64,000 nt of DNA, from the NCBI RefSeq assembly GCF_000284015.1, contig NC_016943.1, forward strand, positions 1,591,541-1,655,540, given 5' to 3'. This DNA is from Blastococcus saxobsidens DD2. GTDB taxonomy: Bacteria; Actinomycetota; Actinomycetes; Mycobacteriales; Geodermatophilaceae. The notes under the pieces are model-generated. The model saw only the letters and a program-made list of their open reading frames with translations. It did no database searches and was not told the DNA's origin. Within the stretch, counting starts at the first letter, position 1. The number at the start of each line of letters is the position of its first letter. Shown here in pieces: positions 53,096 through 62,282 of this stretch. Position numbers and translations under genes: made by a program.

Positions 53096-53581
53096 ATGGC
53101 CGGAGGATCGGGCAGCGGGAGCGCCCGCAGCTGGACGATGCTCGCCGTGCTCCTCGCACTGGTCGGCGCGGTCGCCCTGGTCGTGGCCGTGAGCGGTCAG
53201 CAGAGTGCTCCGCAACCGGCCGCAGACGTGGGCGTCGTCGCCATGGAGCAGACCGCCGCTCCGACCGGGTCGACTGCCGTCGCACCGTCCGGGCCACCGG
53301 CCGGGTCATTTGCCGCCGCACCCGCCCCGGCGTCTCCACCGCCGGCCGCCGACGTGGCCGAACCGGTCTCGCTGGGCCTGCAGGACGACGGCACGGTGGA
53401 GGTGCCGCCCCTGTCGGCGGTCGACCAGGCCGGCTGGTACCGCGACTCGCCGCCCCCGGGAGCCGTCGGTCCCTCCGTGCTGCTCGGGCACGTCGACTCC
53501 GCGGAGCTCGGCCCCGGCGTCTTCTTCCGTCTCGGGGCGCTCGCGCCCGGGGACCAGGTGGGTGCGCGAATGGGCGGCTGA
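53096..53581 (+). pseudogene. Class F sortase, C-terminally truncated
   Basis: 161 residues: an N-terminal membrane anchor (WTMLAVLLALVGAVALVVAV), a Pro/Ala linker and the first half of a sortase F fold with VDQAGWYRDSPPPGA and the catalytic His in LLGHVDS. The frame ends at TGA 53579-53581 just after GDQVGARMGG, before the strands carrying the catalytic Cys (TLTTC-like) and Arg. A full class F sortase has about 200-220 residues. No continuation is seen in other frames, so the protein cannot catalyse transpeptidation. Confidence 0.82.
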
Positions 53582-53631
53582 GTCGCACGCCACGATGTGG
53601 TGCGCCGTCGCACCTGCGAGGGTTGTGCGCT

Positions 53632-54819
53632 GTGACCGACGATGACCCGCTGCAGGCCTTCCTGGACGACGTGCACCTGCTGGCCCCCGACCGGCTGTCC
53701 GCGGCGGTGGCCAGCCGCGGCCGCCAGCTCGGTGCCGAGGAGACCGTCGTGTACCTCACGGACTACGAGCAGCTCCTGCTGCAACCCGTGCGTGGCGAGG
53801 GCGTGCCACCTCGGCAGGAGCTCAGCGTCGAGGGGTCCGTCGGGGGGCGGGCGTTCCGCCGGGTGGAGGTGCTCTCCACCCGGGTGGACATCCGCACCAG
53901 GCGCTTGTGGATGCCGCTGCTCAACGGGGTGGAACGGCTCGGCGTGGTCGAGATGCTCGTCCGGGACCTCACCCCGACGCTCGAGGCACGGCTTCGCGCC
54001 TTGGTCTCGCTGGCCAGCGAGCTCTTCGTGGTGAACGACCAGTACACCGACATCTTCGCCCAGCTCCGGCGACGCAAGACGCTCAGCCTGGCGGCCGAGA
54101 TCCAGTGGGAACTGCTGCCCCCGCTCAGCTTCGGCTCCGACCGGGTCGTGATCGCCGGCGCCCTCGAGCCGGCCTACGACATCGGCGGTGACACCTTCGA
54201 CTACGCCGTCAACGGCCCCACGGCCGACCTGATGGTCCTCGACGCCGTCGGCCACGGGCTTCCCGCCGCGCTGCTGGCTTCGGCGGCCGTGGGCGCCTAC
54301 CGCCACGCGCGCCGCAACATGTGGGATCTGCCCGACATCGCGGCGGCGATGAACGACGTTCTCGCCGGTCAGTTCACCGGCAGCCGGTTCGCCACCGCCG
54401 CCATCGCGCGCCTGCATCTGGACACCGGCCAGCTGCGATGGGTCAACGCCGGCCATCCTGACCCGCTGATCGTCCGGGACGGCGCGCTGCTGCGGCCGGG
54501 TCCCTGCAAGCCACATCCACCACTCGGGCTGCAGACCAGGAAGCCCGATGTCTGCGAGGCATCCCTGCACGCCGGGGACAGGGTCGTCCTCTACACCGAC
54601 GGGATCGTGGAGGCCCGCTCCCCGGACGGCGAGTTCTTCGGCGACGAGCGGCTCGCGGACTTCATCCACCGGGCCAGTGCCGATGGCGATCCCGCACCGG
54701 AGACCCTGCGTCGGCTGATGCGCCGCGTGCTCACCCATCAGGCCGACCACCTCCAGGACGACGCCAGCATCGTCATGCTCGAATGGCGAACCGGGGACGA
54801 GCGGCAGCTGCAGATCTGA
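53632..54819 (+). CDS. GAF-like sensor plus SpoIIE (PP2C-type) phosphatase
   Basis: About 395 residues: an N-terminal GAF-like domain (to about 150, ETVVYLTDYEQLLLQPV) and an RsbU-type phosphatase domain (about 165-390) with PAYDIGGDTFDYAV, LDAVGHGLPAALLAS, NAGHPDPLIVRDG and VLYTDGIVEARSPDGEFFG. It probably acts in the same partner-switching network as the phosphatase at 46056. GTG at 53632 is preferred; TTG at 53623 is possible. Spacing of 50 bp suggests it was co-transcribed with the broken sortase gene. Confidence 0.9.
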   Translation: MTDDDPLQAFLDDVHLLAPDRLSAAVASRGRQLGAEETVVYLTDYEQLLLQPVRGEGVPPRQELSVEGSVGGRAFRRVEVLSTRVDIRTRRLWMPLLNGVERLGVVEMLVRDLTPTLEARLRALVSLASELFVVNDQYTDIFAQLRRRKTLSLAAEIQWELLPPLSFGSDRVVIAGALEPAYDIGGDTFDYAVNGPTADLMVLDAVGHGLPAALLASAAVGAYRHARRNMWDLPDIAAAMNDVLAGQFTGSRFATAAIARLHLDTGQLRWVNAGHPDPLIVRDGALLRPGPCKPHPPLGLQTRKPDVCEASLHAGDRVVLYTDGIVEARSPDGEFFGDERLADFIHRASADGDPAPETLRRLMRRVLTHQADHLQDDASIVMLEWRTGDERQLQI

Positions 54820-54836
54820 CCCGGAAGGGCGGGCAC

Positions 54837-56063
54837 GTGGCGGCGGAGGGCCGACGACGGCCGGGGATGCGTGCCGTGCTGGCGCAGCCGGACTTCCGAC
54901 GGCTGTGGACGGCGCGCACCGTCAGCCAGTGGGGTGATGTCTTCAGCTTCGTCGCGCTGGCGATCCTGATCTACCGGCTGACCGGCTCGGGGCTGGGTGT
55001 GGCGGGCGTCGTCGTCGCCGAGATCGTCCCCGTCCTGCTGCTCGCCCCGCTCGCCGGTGTGGTCGTCGACCGGCTGCCCCGCGTCCAGGTGATGGTCGCC
55101 GCCGACCTCGTCCGCGCATTCTTCGCCGGCGTGCTCGTGGTCTGGCACGACGACCCGCTCGTCCTGTACGCGGTCGCGTTCGGTCTGTCGGCCGGGGCTG
55201 TGTTCTTCAATCCGGCCGCCAACAGCGTGCTGCCCTCGATCGTCTCCGACCGGGAGGTCGTTGCGGCCAACAGTGCGACGTGGACCGCGGCGGTGCTGTC
55301 GCAGATCGTGCTGGCCCCGCTGTCGGGGGGCCTGGTCGCGCTCGTCGGCCCGGGCTGGGCGTTCGGCCTCAATTCCGCCAGCTTCGTCGTGTCGGCGCTG
55401 GCGCTGCACGGGCTGCGACCGGCCGAGCCACCGCGCGAGGTCGGCCGCCGCCGGCTGCTGGCCGATGCCCGCGAGGGGGTCGCCCTGGTCGGTGGCGACC
55501 GCCTGCTGCGTGCCCTGGCCATCGGGCAGCTGCTCGCCGCGCTGTCGGCCGGCGCGACCAGCGCGCTGCTGGTCGTCCTCGCCGCCGAACACCTGGGGGC
55601 GCCGCCGAACGCCTACGGCATCCTGGTGGGAGCGATCGGGGTGGGCGCCGCCCTGGGGCCCACCCTGTTGCTGCGGCTGATCCCCGATCCGCGCCGGCCG
55701 CTGTTCGTGTTCGGCCCGTACGTCCTCCGGGGTCTCATCGACCTGGTGCTCGCCTCGGTCCGCTCCCTGCCCGTCGCCGCCGCCGCGCTCGCCGTGTACG
55801 GACTGGGCACCTCCACCGGCGCGGTCACGTTCAACAGCCTGCTCCAGTCGCACGTCACCGAACGCACCCGGGGCCGGGTGTTCGCACTGATGGATCTGCT
55901 CTGGCAGGCCGGGCGCCTGGTCAGCCTGGGCGTCGGCGGGCTGGTCGCCGACACGCTGGGAGTTCGCGCCGTCTACTACTTCGGCGGGGTTCTGCTCCTC
56001 CTCGCCGCCGTCATCGGCTTCGCCGCCGCCCGCGCGGCCGGCACCGTCGGGCCGGAGCAGTGA
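54837..56063 (+). CDS. MFS transporter, DHA3/EntS-like
   Basis: 408 residues with 12 hydrophobic segments. It starts PDFRRLWTARTVSQWGDVFSF and has the MFS loop VVVDRLPRVQVMVAADLVRA (motif A position). PAANSVLPSIVSDREVVAAN and RTRGRVFALMDLLWQ are typical of the DHA3 (macrolide/enterobactin exporter-like) group. GTG at 54837 with GGAAGGGCG upstream gives the best start, 17 bases after the phosphatase gene; the frame opens at 54783. The substrate is unknown. Confidence 0.88.
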   Translation: MAAEGRRRPGMRAVLAQPDFRRLWTARTVSQWGDVFSFVALAILIYRLTGSGLGVAGVVVAEIVPVLLLAPLAGVVVDRLPRVQVMVAADLVRAFFAGVLVVWHDDPLVLYAVAFGLSAGAVFFNPAANSVLPSIVSDREVVAANSATWTAAVLSQIVLAPLSGGLVALVGPGWAFGLNSASFVVSALALHGLRPAEPPREVGRRRLLADAREGVALVGGDRLLRALAIGQLLAALSAGATSALLVVLAAEHLGAPPNAYGILVGAIGVGAALGPTLLLRLIPDPRRPLFVFGPYVLRGLIDLVLASVRSLPVAAAALAVYGLGTSTGAVTFNSLLQSHVTERTRGRVFALMDLLWQAGRLVSLGVGGLVADTLGVRAVYYFGGVLLLLAAVIGFAAARAAGTVGPEQ

Positions 56064-56334
56064 GGGAAGCGCGCGCACGGAGGTGCCGGGCCCGCTGGCA
56101 CCAGCCAGGCCCGCAGCCAGATCATCAGCGCGTCCACTCCGACCGGAGGAGGCCTGATGACCTATCGGAGCAGGAGCGCATCGTGTACACCGCCTCGCGA
56201 GGGGCTTCCCGGAGCGTGTCCGGGACCAGTGCCTCCGTCAGCTGATCGTCCTCGCGGCCGCACCGCCGCCCGGGGACGACTGAGTCGCGGACCCTGAGCA
56301 GCCATGCGGACGGTCCCCGCGCCGGGGCCGGCGG

Positions 56335-58482
56335 TCAGGAACTGGTCAGGACGACGAGCCGCTGGGTCGCCCGCGTCATCGCGACGTAGCGGTCGACCGC
56401 TCCTTCGATGCCCGAGCCGAACGTCTGCGGGTCGACGAGGACGACCAGGTCGAACTCCAGCCCCTTCGCGAGCACCGGTGTCAGCGATCGGACGCGGGAC
56501 GTCGGCCGGAACGTGGGATCGCCGATCACGCAGGCGGTCCCCTCGGCGTGCTCGGCGAGCCAGGTGTCGAGGACCGGACCGAGCTCCGCGCTCGATCCGT
56601 GGACGACGGGGACACCGCTGCTCCGGATGGAGGTCGGCACGTTGGCGTCCGGGAGCGCGGACCGGATGACCGGCTCGGCCGCCGCCATGACCTCCGCCGG
56701 TGTCCGGTAGTTGAGGGTCAGCGAGGCGACGGTGACCCGGTCGAGCCCGATCCGGTCGAGCCGTTCCCGCCAGGACTCGGGGAACCCGTGCCGTGCCTGA
56801 GCACGGTCCCCGACGATCGTGAAGCTGCGGGACGGGCAGCGCAGCAGCAGCATCTGCCACTCCGCGTCGGTCAATTCCTGGGCCTCGTCGACGACGACGT
56901 GCGCGAACGGGCCGGCGAGCACGTCAGGATCGGTGCGGGGCTGCGCGGCCTCGTCAACGAGGGCGTCCCGGAGGTCCCCGTGGCGCAGGCTCTGCACCAG
57001 GCCGACACCGTCGTCGTCGGCCTCGATGAGCCGGTCGATGACATCGGCCATGCGCGCGCGGTCGGCGGCGACGGCGGCCTCCTGCCGGCGCCTGCGCCGC
57101 GACGCCTCCGGATCGCCGAGTCGCTGCCGCGCCGCGTCGAGGAACGGCAGGTCCGACACCGTCCACGCCCGGGCGTCGGCGCGCTGCAGCTTCCGGATGC
57201 CCTCCGCACCGAGCCAGGGCCCGCACCTGCGCAGGTAGGCGGGTACCGACCACAGGTCCCCGACGAGGTCCGCCGCGTCGAGCAACGGCCACGACCGGTC
57301 GAAAGCCCGGAGCAGTCCTGCGTTCTGCGACAGCGACTGCCGGAGCAGCTCGGCCGGCTCTTCGCCGTCGTACCCGTCCATCAGGATCGTGAGCAGCTCG
57401 TCCCAGACCTGGTCCCGCGCCTCGTTGTGCGGGGTGCCGGGATCCGGCGCCTCGAACGCCGCGGCCCAGTCGTCCGCGTTCAGCCAGATGTCGGCCGAGT
57501 CGGTCTCGACCGTGATCCCTGTGCGCGGCGACTCCTCGTAGAACCGGACCGCCGCCTCGATCACCGCTCCCACGTCCATGGAGGCCTTCAGCCGGGCCAC
57601 CTCCGGGTCGGACTCGGCCACTGCCGCGGTTCCTTCGGGAACCAGGTCCCGCAGCGTGCACGTCCGCACGCTCTTCTCCCCGAGGCTCGGTAGGACGTCG
57701 GAGACGTAGGCCAGGTATGGCCGGTGCGGACCGACGAAGAGCGCGCCGCCCCGGCGCTGCGCGAGGCGGGAGTCGGAGTGGAGCAGGTAGGCGGTGCGGT
57801 GCAACGCGACGACGGTCTTCCCGGTCCCCGGGCCGCCGTCGACGACGAGGGCGCCCCCGGATCCCGCGCGGATGATGGCGTCCTGATCGGCCTGGATGGT
57901 GCCGAGCACGTCACGCATCCGGGCCGAGCGGTTGCCGCCGAGGCTGGCGATGAAGGCTGACTGGTCGTCGAGCGCGGCATGTCCCTTCATCCCGTCCGCG
58001 GTGAAGACCTCGTCCCAGAAGTCGGTGACCCGGCCGCGGGTCCAGCGGTACCTGCGGCGGCTCACCAGGCCCATCGGGTCGGCGTGGGTCGCCGCGAAGA
58101 ACGGCTCGGCCGCCGGGGAGCGCCAGTCGACCAGCAGCCGGCGCCCTGCGCTGTCGGTCAGGCCGAGGCGTCCGACGTAGACGGGGTCGGGATCCGCCGC
58201 GTACACGATGCGCCCAAGGCAGAGGTCCAGGCCGAAGCGGTGCAGGGTGCGCAGCCGCGCGGTCAGGTAGTGGATCTCCAGGTCCCGGTCGAGCGCCTCC
58301 TGGCCGGTTCCGCCGGATGCCCGGCGCAGGGTGTCGAGGCGATCGGACAGGTCGGCCACCGACTGCCCGAGGCTCTCGGCGATGGTCGTGAGGTGATGCT
58401 CGTCGCCGGCGATCAGCGCCGGATCGGCCTTGGCGACGAGGTGGTCGGGAAGGGCGAACGCGCCGGTGCTCCGAGCGGTCAT
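56335..58482 (-). CDS. helR: HelD/HelR-like RNA polymerase-recycling ATPase (UvrD-like)
   Basis: 715 residues with an SF1 helicase-like ATPase: Walker A in VDGGPGTGKTVVALHRTAYL near residue 210, Walker B HVVVDEAQELTDAEWQML near 530, and a C-terminal RecA part with YVAMTRATQRLVVLTSS at the end. The N-terminal coiled region and the DWRSPAAEPFFAAT segment are typical of HelD proteins that free stalled RNA polymerase. Length and layout fit the HelR class described in Streptomyces, which also displaces rifamycins. I see no clear rifamycin-associated inverted repeat upstream, so symbol and resistance role are tentative. Confidence 0.8.
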   Translation of the reverse strand: MTARSTGAFALPDHLVAKADPALIAGDEHHLTTIAESLGQSVADLSDRLDTLRRASGGTGQEALDRDLEIHYLTARLRTLHRFGLDLCLGRIVYAADPDPVYVGRLGLTDSAGRRLLVDWRSPAAEPFFAATHADPMGLVSRRRYRWTRGRVTDFWDEVFTADGMKGHAALDDQSAFIASLGGNRSARMRDVLGTIQADQDAIIRAGSGGALVVDGGPGTGKTVVALHRTAYLLHSDSRLAQRRGGALFVGPHRPYLAYVSDVLPSLGEKSVRTCTLRDLVPEGTAAVAESDPEVARLKASMDVGAVIEAAVRFYEESPRTGITVETDSADIWLNADDWAAAFEAPDPGTPHNEARDQVWDELLTILMDGYDGEEPAELLRQSLSQNAGLLRAFDRSWPLLDAADLVGDLWSVPAYLRRCGPWLGAEGIRKLQRADARAWTVSDLPFLDAARQRLGDPEASRRRRRQEAAVAADRARMADVIDRLIEADDDGVGLVQSLRHGDLRDALVDEAAQPRTDPDVLAGPFAHVVVDEAQELTDAEWQMLLLRCPSRSFTIVGDRAQARHGFPESWRERLDRIGLDRVTVASLTLNYRTPAEVMAAAEPVIRSALPDANVPTSIRSSGVPVVHGSSAELGPVLDTWLAEHAEGTACVIGDPTFRPTSRVRSLTPVLAKGLEFDLVVLVDPQTFGSGIEGAVDRYVAMTRATQRLVVLTSS

Positions 58483-58622
58483 GGCATCAGCTCCGATCTG
58501 AGGCCCGCGACCTTAGAACGAGAAAATTGTCCTCATGAGTGCCGGCGGAAACTGCTACACATGAACTGGCGGGAAGTCGACCACCAGCGGTGCACGCGGC
58601 CGGACGCCGGTCGGCGTCCCCG

Positions 58623-59687
58623 TCATCCCCGTTCGGCTGCACCGGCCGACTGGGCCCATCGCCGCGGGCTGACGCCGTTCCAACGCTGGAACGCGTGCAC
58701 GAAGGCCGAGGCCTCGGAGTAGCCGATGCGCTCCGCGACCTGCTCGACGCTCAGCCCCACGGTCACCAGCAACTCCTCGGCCAGGTGCCTGCGGGTCTGG
58801 TCGACGACGGCCCGGAAGCTCGTGCCCTCGCCGTCCAGGTGCCGGCGCAGCGTCCGCACGCTCATGTGCAGCGCCACGGCCACCTCCTCCTGGCGGGGCA
58901 TCCGCTGCGGTCCGCGCAGGAGCAGGTCCCGTACCTGGCCGCTGACCCCGCGGCGGGACTGACGGCGCTCCAGGAGCACCCGGCACTGGGCCTCGCACAG
59001 GGCAGCGGTCAGCGGAGCGGCCTGGGGGAGCGGCCGGTCGAGCAGCGCCGCGTCGAACGCGAGAACCGAACGAGGTGCGGCGAAACGGGGTCGCACCCCG
59101 AAGGTCGCTTCGTACGGCTCGGGGTCGGCGGGCTCGGGAAGGCTGAGCGCGACGTGCCGGGGCACCACGGCCTGGCCGAGCGACTCCCGCCAGAGCTGCA
59201 GTGCTGCCGCCGTGTCCCGCAGCAGCACGAAGCGGCGGACCGGCTCCGGTACGTCCAGGTCGTCGAAGAAGACGGAGACCTCGTCGGTGGTCTCCTCCGC
59301 GCTGATGCGGGTGAGTGCGTAGGTCAGGTCGACGAAGCGCATCGCGACCTGGTGGCCCTCCCGGAGGGTGCGGCTGGACAACAGGGCGAAGCCCCAGATC
59401 CCGTACGTGGCCAGCCGGTACCGGGTCCCGGCCAGGAGGCCGGCCGTCTCGGGGAGCTCGGCGGCGAGCGTGGCGACCAGCCGCGCCTCCTGCTCGGCCG
59501 TGATCTCCGCGTCGGGATCGCTCAGTGCGGCCTCGTCGATGCCGGTGCCGGCGATCGCCCGCGTCGGGGACAGGCCGTGCTCATCGGCGAGCGCGCACAT
59601 CAGCGCCGCGCTACCCGTGCCACGGGCAGCGGCGTGCAGGGGGTTGGCCGAATTCATCAACTCGCGGCCGATTGTGCCATGGCTCAC
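58623..59687 (-). CDS. AraC-family regulator with arabinose-binding-like N-terminus
   Basis: 354 residues: an Arabinose_bd-type effector domain (about 25-210) and an AraC HTH domain (about 250-345; MSVRTLRRHLDGEGTSF, EELLVTVGLSVEQVAERIGY, SASAFVHAF-like EASAFVHAFQRW, GVSPRRWAQ). It is divergent from the Baeyer-Villiger monooxygenase gene with 63 bp between them, so it probably controls it. ATG at 59657 is an alternative start. Confidence 0.9.
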   Translation of the reverse strand: MSHGTIGRELMNSANPLHAAARGTGSAALMCALADEHGLSPTRAIAGTGIDEAALSDPDAEITAEQEARLVATLAAELPETAGLLAGTRYRLATYGIWGFALLSSRTLREGHQVAMRFVDLTYALTRISAEETTDEVSVFFDDLDVPEPVRRFVLLRDTAAALQLWRESLGQAVVPRHVALSLPEPADPEPYEATFGVRPRFAAPRSVLAFDAALLDRPLPQAAPLTAALCEAQCRVLLERRQSRRGVSGQVRDLLLRGPQRMPRQEEVAVALHMSVRTLRRHLDGEGTSFRAVVDQTRRHLAEELLVTVGLSVEQVAERIGYSEASAFVHAFQRWNGVSPRRWAQSAGAAERG

Positions 59688-59750
59688 AGCAGGGTCCGCC
59701 TCTAGCGTCCGGAAGGGAGGGAATCAGCCGACACCTGGGAGCACACACGC

Positions 59751-61259
59751 ATGACGTCGACCGCGGAGCGCACGACCGCCACCACCACCGACACGGAGAC
59801 CGAGCACGTCGACGTGCTCATCGTCGGTGCCGGGATCTCGGGCATCGGGGCCGCCCATCACCTGCGAGAACAGTTCCCCGGGAAATCCTTCGTCATCCTC
59901 GACGCCCTCGACAGCCGTGGTGGCACGTGGTGGACCCACCGCTATCCCGGTGTCCGCTCCGACAGCGACCTGTTCACGTTCGGCTACAAGTTCAAGCCCT
60001 GGCGCGGGGCCTCGATCGCCTCGTCGGAGGAGATCCTCTCCTACCTCGACGAGGTCATCGAGGAGGACCAGTTGGGTGAGCGCATCCGGTACCGGCACCG
60101 GGTCTCGAGCGCCACCTGGTCGTCCGCGGAGCAGCGCTGGACCGTCGACGTCGCCCGCGAGGACACCGCTGAACCGGTCCGCTTCACCACCGGCTTCCTC
60201 TGGATGTGCCAGGGCTACTACGACCACGACCAGCCCTACCAGCCGCGGTGGGAGGGGCTCGACCGGTTCGGTGGCGTGGTCGTGCACCCGCAGCAGTGGC
60301 CGGCCGACCTGGACACCGCCGGCAAGCGCGTCGTCGTCATCGGTTCGGGCGCGACCGCCGCCACCCTGATCCCTGCGCTCGCCGACACCGCCGCGCACGT
60401 CACGATGCTGCAGCGCTCCCCGACGTTCTTCTTCGCCCGGCCCAGGACCCACGAGCTCGCCGAGACGCTGCGCGCCCTGGACGTGCCCGACGACTGGACG
60501 CACGAGATCCTCCGACGGGCCTACATCGCCGAGGGCGACATGATCGCCCGGATGTCCTTCGAGTCACCCGACGAGCTCCGCGAGCTGCTGATCGAGTCCA
60601 TGCGCCCGCAGCTGCCCGAGGGCTTCGACATCGACCGGCACTTCAACCCCAGCTACCGGCCGTGGCAACAGCGGTTGGCACTGCTACCCGACGGCGACAT
60701 GTTCACCGCCATCCGCGAGGGACGGGCGTCGGTCGTCACCGACACCATCGAGACCTTCACCGAGACCGGGATCCGCACGTCCTCCGACGAGGAGCTGGCG
60801 GCCGACATCGTCGTGACGGCGACCGGCTTCGACCTCAGCCTCTTCGGTGGCGTCGCGTTCACCGTCGACGGTGAGCCGGTCGACTTCACCTCTCGGGTCA
60901 CCTGGCGCGGGATCATGATGAGCGGAGTGCCCAACATGGCCTACGTGTTCGGCTACTTCCGCGCCAGCTGGACCCTCCGCGCCGACCTGGTCAGCGAGTT
61001 CGTCTGCCGGCTCCTGGCACACATGGAGAAGCGGGGCGTGACGTCGGTCGTCCCGACGCTCCGCCCGCAGGATGCGGACATGCCCCTGCTTCCGTGGGCC
61101 GTGCCGGAGAACTTCAACTCCGGCTACGTCATGCGCTCGGCGGACCGGATGTTCAAGCGGGGCGACCGGGAGCCGTGGACGCACCTGCTGGAGTACGCGG
61201 AGGAACGGACCGCGCTGCCTGCGCTCGACCTCGACGAGGAGTCCCTCGCCTACCGCTGA
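59751..61259 (+). CDS. Baeyer-Villiger monooxygenase (class B flavoprotein)
   Basis: 502 residues with FAD-binding GAGISGIGAAHHL near 25, NADPH-binding GSGATAATLIPAL near 200, and the Baeyer-Villiger fingerprint F-x-G-x3-H-x3-W-P as FGGVVVHPQQWP just before the second site. It closely resembles the EthA-like group. It inserts oxygen beside a ketone to give an ester or lactone, using NADPH and O2. ATG at 59751 has no strong ribosome-binding site. The next gene is an esterase that could split the ester product. Confidence 0.92.
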   Translation: MTSTAERTTATTTDTETEHVDVLIVGAGISGIGAAHHLREQFPGKSFVILDALDSRGGTWWTHRYPGVRSDSDLFTFGYKFKPWRGASIASSEEILSYLDEVIEEDQLGERIRYRHRVSSATWSSAEQRWTVDVAREDTAEPVRFTTGFLWMCQGYYDHDQPYQPRWEGLDRFGGVVVHPQQWPADLDTAGKRVVVIGSGATAATLIPALADTAAHVTMLQRSPTFFFARPRTHELAETLRALDVPDDWTHEILRRAYIAEGDMIARMSFESPDELRELLIESMRPQLPEGFDIDRHFNPSYRPWQQRLALLPDGDMFTAIREGRASVVTDTIETFTETGIRTSSDEELAADIVVTATGFDLSLFGGVAFTVDGEPVDFTSRVTWRGIMMSGVPNMAYVFGYFRASWTLRADLVSEFVCRLLAHMEKRGVTSVVPTLRPQDADMPLLPWAVPENFNSGYVMRSADRMFKRGDREPWTHLLEYAEERTALPALDLDEESLAYR

Positions 61260-61260
61260 C

Positions 61261-61278
61261 CGGCGCGCCCGCGCGCCG
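61261..61278 (+). terminator. Short GC hairpin after the monooxygenase gene
   Basis: CGGCGCG (61261-61267) and CGCGCCG (61272-61278) form a 7-bp stem with a four-base loop, directly after the stop. There is no T-run. Confidence 0.4.
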
Positions 61279-61284
61279 CGAGCC

Positions 61285-61320
61285 GTTCCGTTCCGTTCCG
61301 TTCCGTTCCGTTCCGTTCCG
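61285..61320 (+). repeat. (GTTCC)7 tandem repeat
   Basis: Seven exact copies of GTTCC plus a final G, between the monooxygenase stop and the esterase start, 21 bases before the GTG. Such five-base repeats can change copy number by slippage. Confidence 0.95.
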
Positions 61321-61341
61321 CAGACACCAAGGAGAAGACCT

Positions 61342-62277
61342 GTGCCCGTCGACCCGCACATCGCCGCGATGCTGACCATGATGGACGAGGCGGGGATGCC
61401 GCCGATGTACGAAGGCACCCCCGAGGCCGGACGCGGCCTCTACCTGGCCCTGACGCACGGCGCGCGGACCTCCGAGCAGCTGGTCCCGGTCGCCGGCACG
61501 GAGGACCGCTCGGTTCCCGGCGACGGGGGAGACCTCCGGGCGCGGGTCTACCGCCCGGAGGGCGAGGGCCCCTTCCCGACCGTCATCTTCTTCCACGGCG
61601 GCGGCTGGGTGATCGGTGACCTCGACACCCACGACAACATGGCCCGCAACATCTGCCGGGGGAGCGGTGCGGTGGTCGTGGCCGTCGACTACCGGCTCGC
61701 CCCCGAGCACCCGTTTCCGGCGGCGGCCGACGACGCGGTCGCTGCCGCCCGCTGGATCGCCGGGCACCTCGACGAGTTCGGCGGGGACCAGCGGCTGGGC
61801 GTCGCCGGCGACAGCGCCGGCGGCAACCTCTCCGCCGTCGTGGCGCAGGTCCTGCAGGCCGACGGCACGCCGCTGGCCGGGCAGTTCCTGATCTACCCCG
61901 CCGTGGACGCCGAGGGGGAGTACCCGTCCCGCGTGGAGAACGCCAAGGGCTACTTCCTGGAGAAGGACACGATGGACTGGTTCTACGGGCACTACGCCGG
62001 TGCCTGGGACGACGCGAAGGACCCCCGACTATCGCCCCTGCACGGCTCGGACCTCTCGGGTCTGCCGCCGGCGGTGATCGTCACGGCCGAGTTCGACCCG
62101 CTGCGCGACGAGGGCGAAGCCTACGGCGAGGCGCTGCGCGCCGCGGGGGTGTCCGCCGACGTCCGCCGCTACGACGGCATGATCCACGGCTTCTTCGACA
62201 TGGGGACGATCTCGCCGGTCGCCCAGGCGGCGATCGAGGAGAGCTGCGCCCGGTTCGGCCAGGTGCTGCGCGGCTGA
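61342..62277 (+). CDS. Alpha/beta hydrolase, hormone-sensitive lipase family
   Basis: 311 residues with the HSL oxyanion motif HGGGW near residue 80, nucleophile in GDSAGGN near 152, a late Asp in EFDPLRDEG and His in GMIHGFFDMG. It hydrolyses short- to medium-chain esters. GTG at 61342 follows AAGGAGAAG. Together with the preceding Baeyer-Villiger monooxygenase it forms a plausible ketone-to-ester-to-acid-plus-alcohol route. Confidence 0.92.
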   Translation: MPVDPHIAAMLTMMDEAGMPPMYEGTPEAGRGLYLALTHGARTSEQLVPVAGTEDRSVPGDGGDLRARVYRPEGEGPFPTVIFFHGGGWVIGDLDTHDNMARNICRGSGAVVVAVDYRLAPEHPFPAAADDAVAAARWIAGHLDEFGGDQRLGVAGDSAGGNLSAVVAQVLQADGTPLAGQFLIYPAVDAEGEYPSRVENAKGYFLEKDTMDWFYGHYAGAWDDAKDPRLSPLHGSDLSGLPPAVIVTAEFDPLRDEGEAYGEALRAAGVSADVRRYDGMIHGFFDMGTISPVAQAAIEESCARFGQVLRG

Positions 62278-62282
62278 CCACG

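Noticed and set aside
61285-61320. The GTTCC repeat as a CRISPR-like array
   Set aside because: The units are five bases with no spacers, and no cas gene is near; it is a simple tandem repeat.
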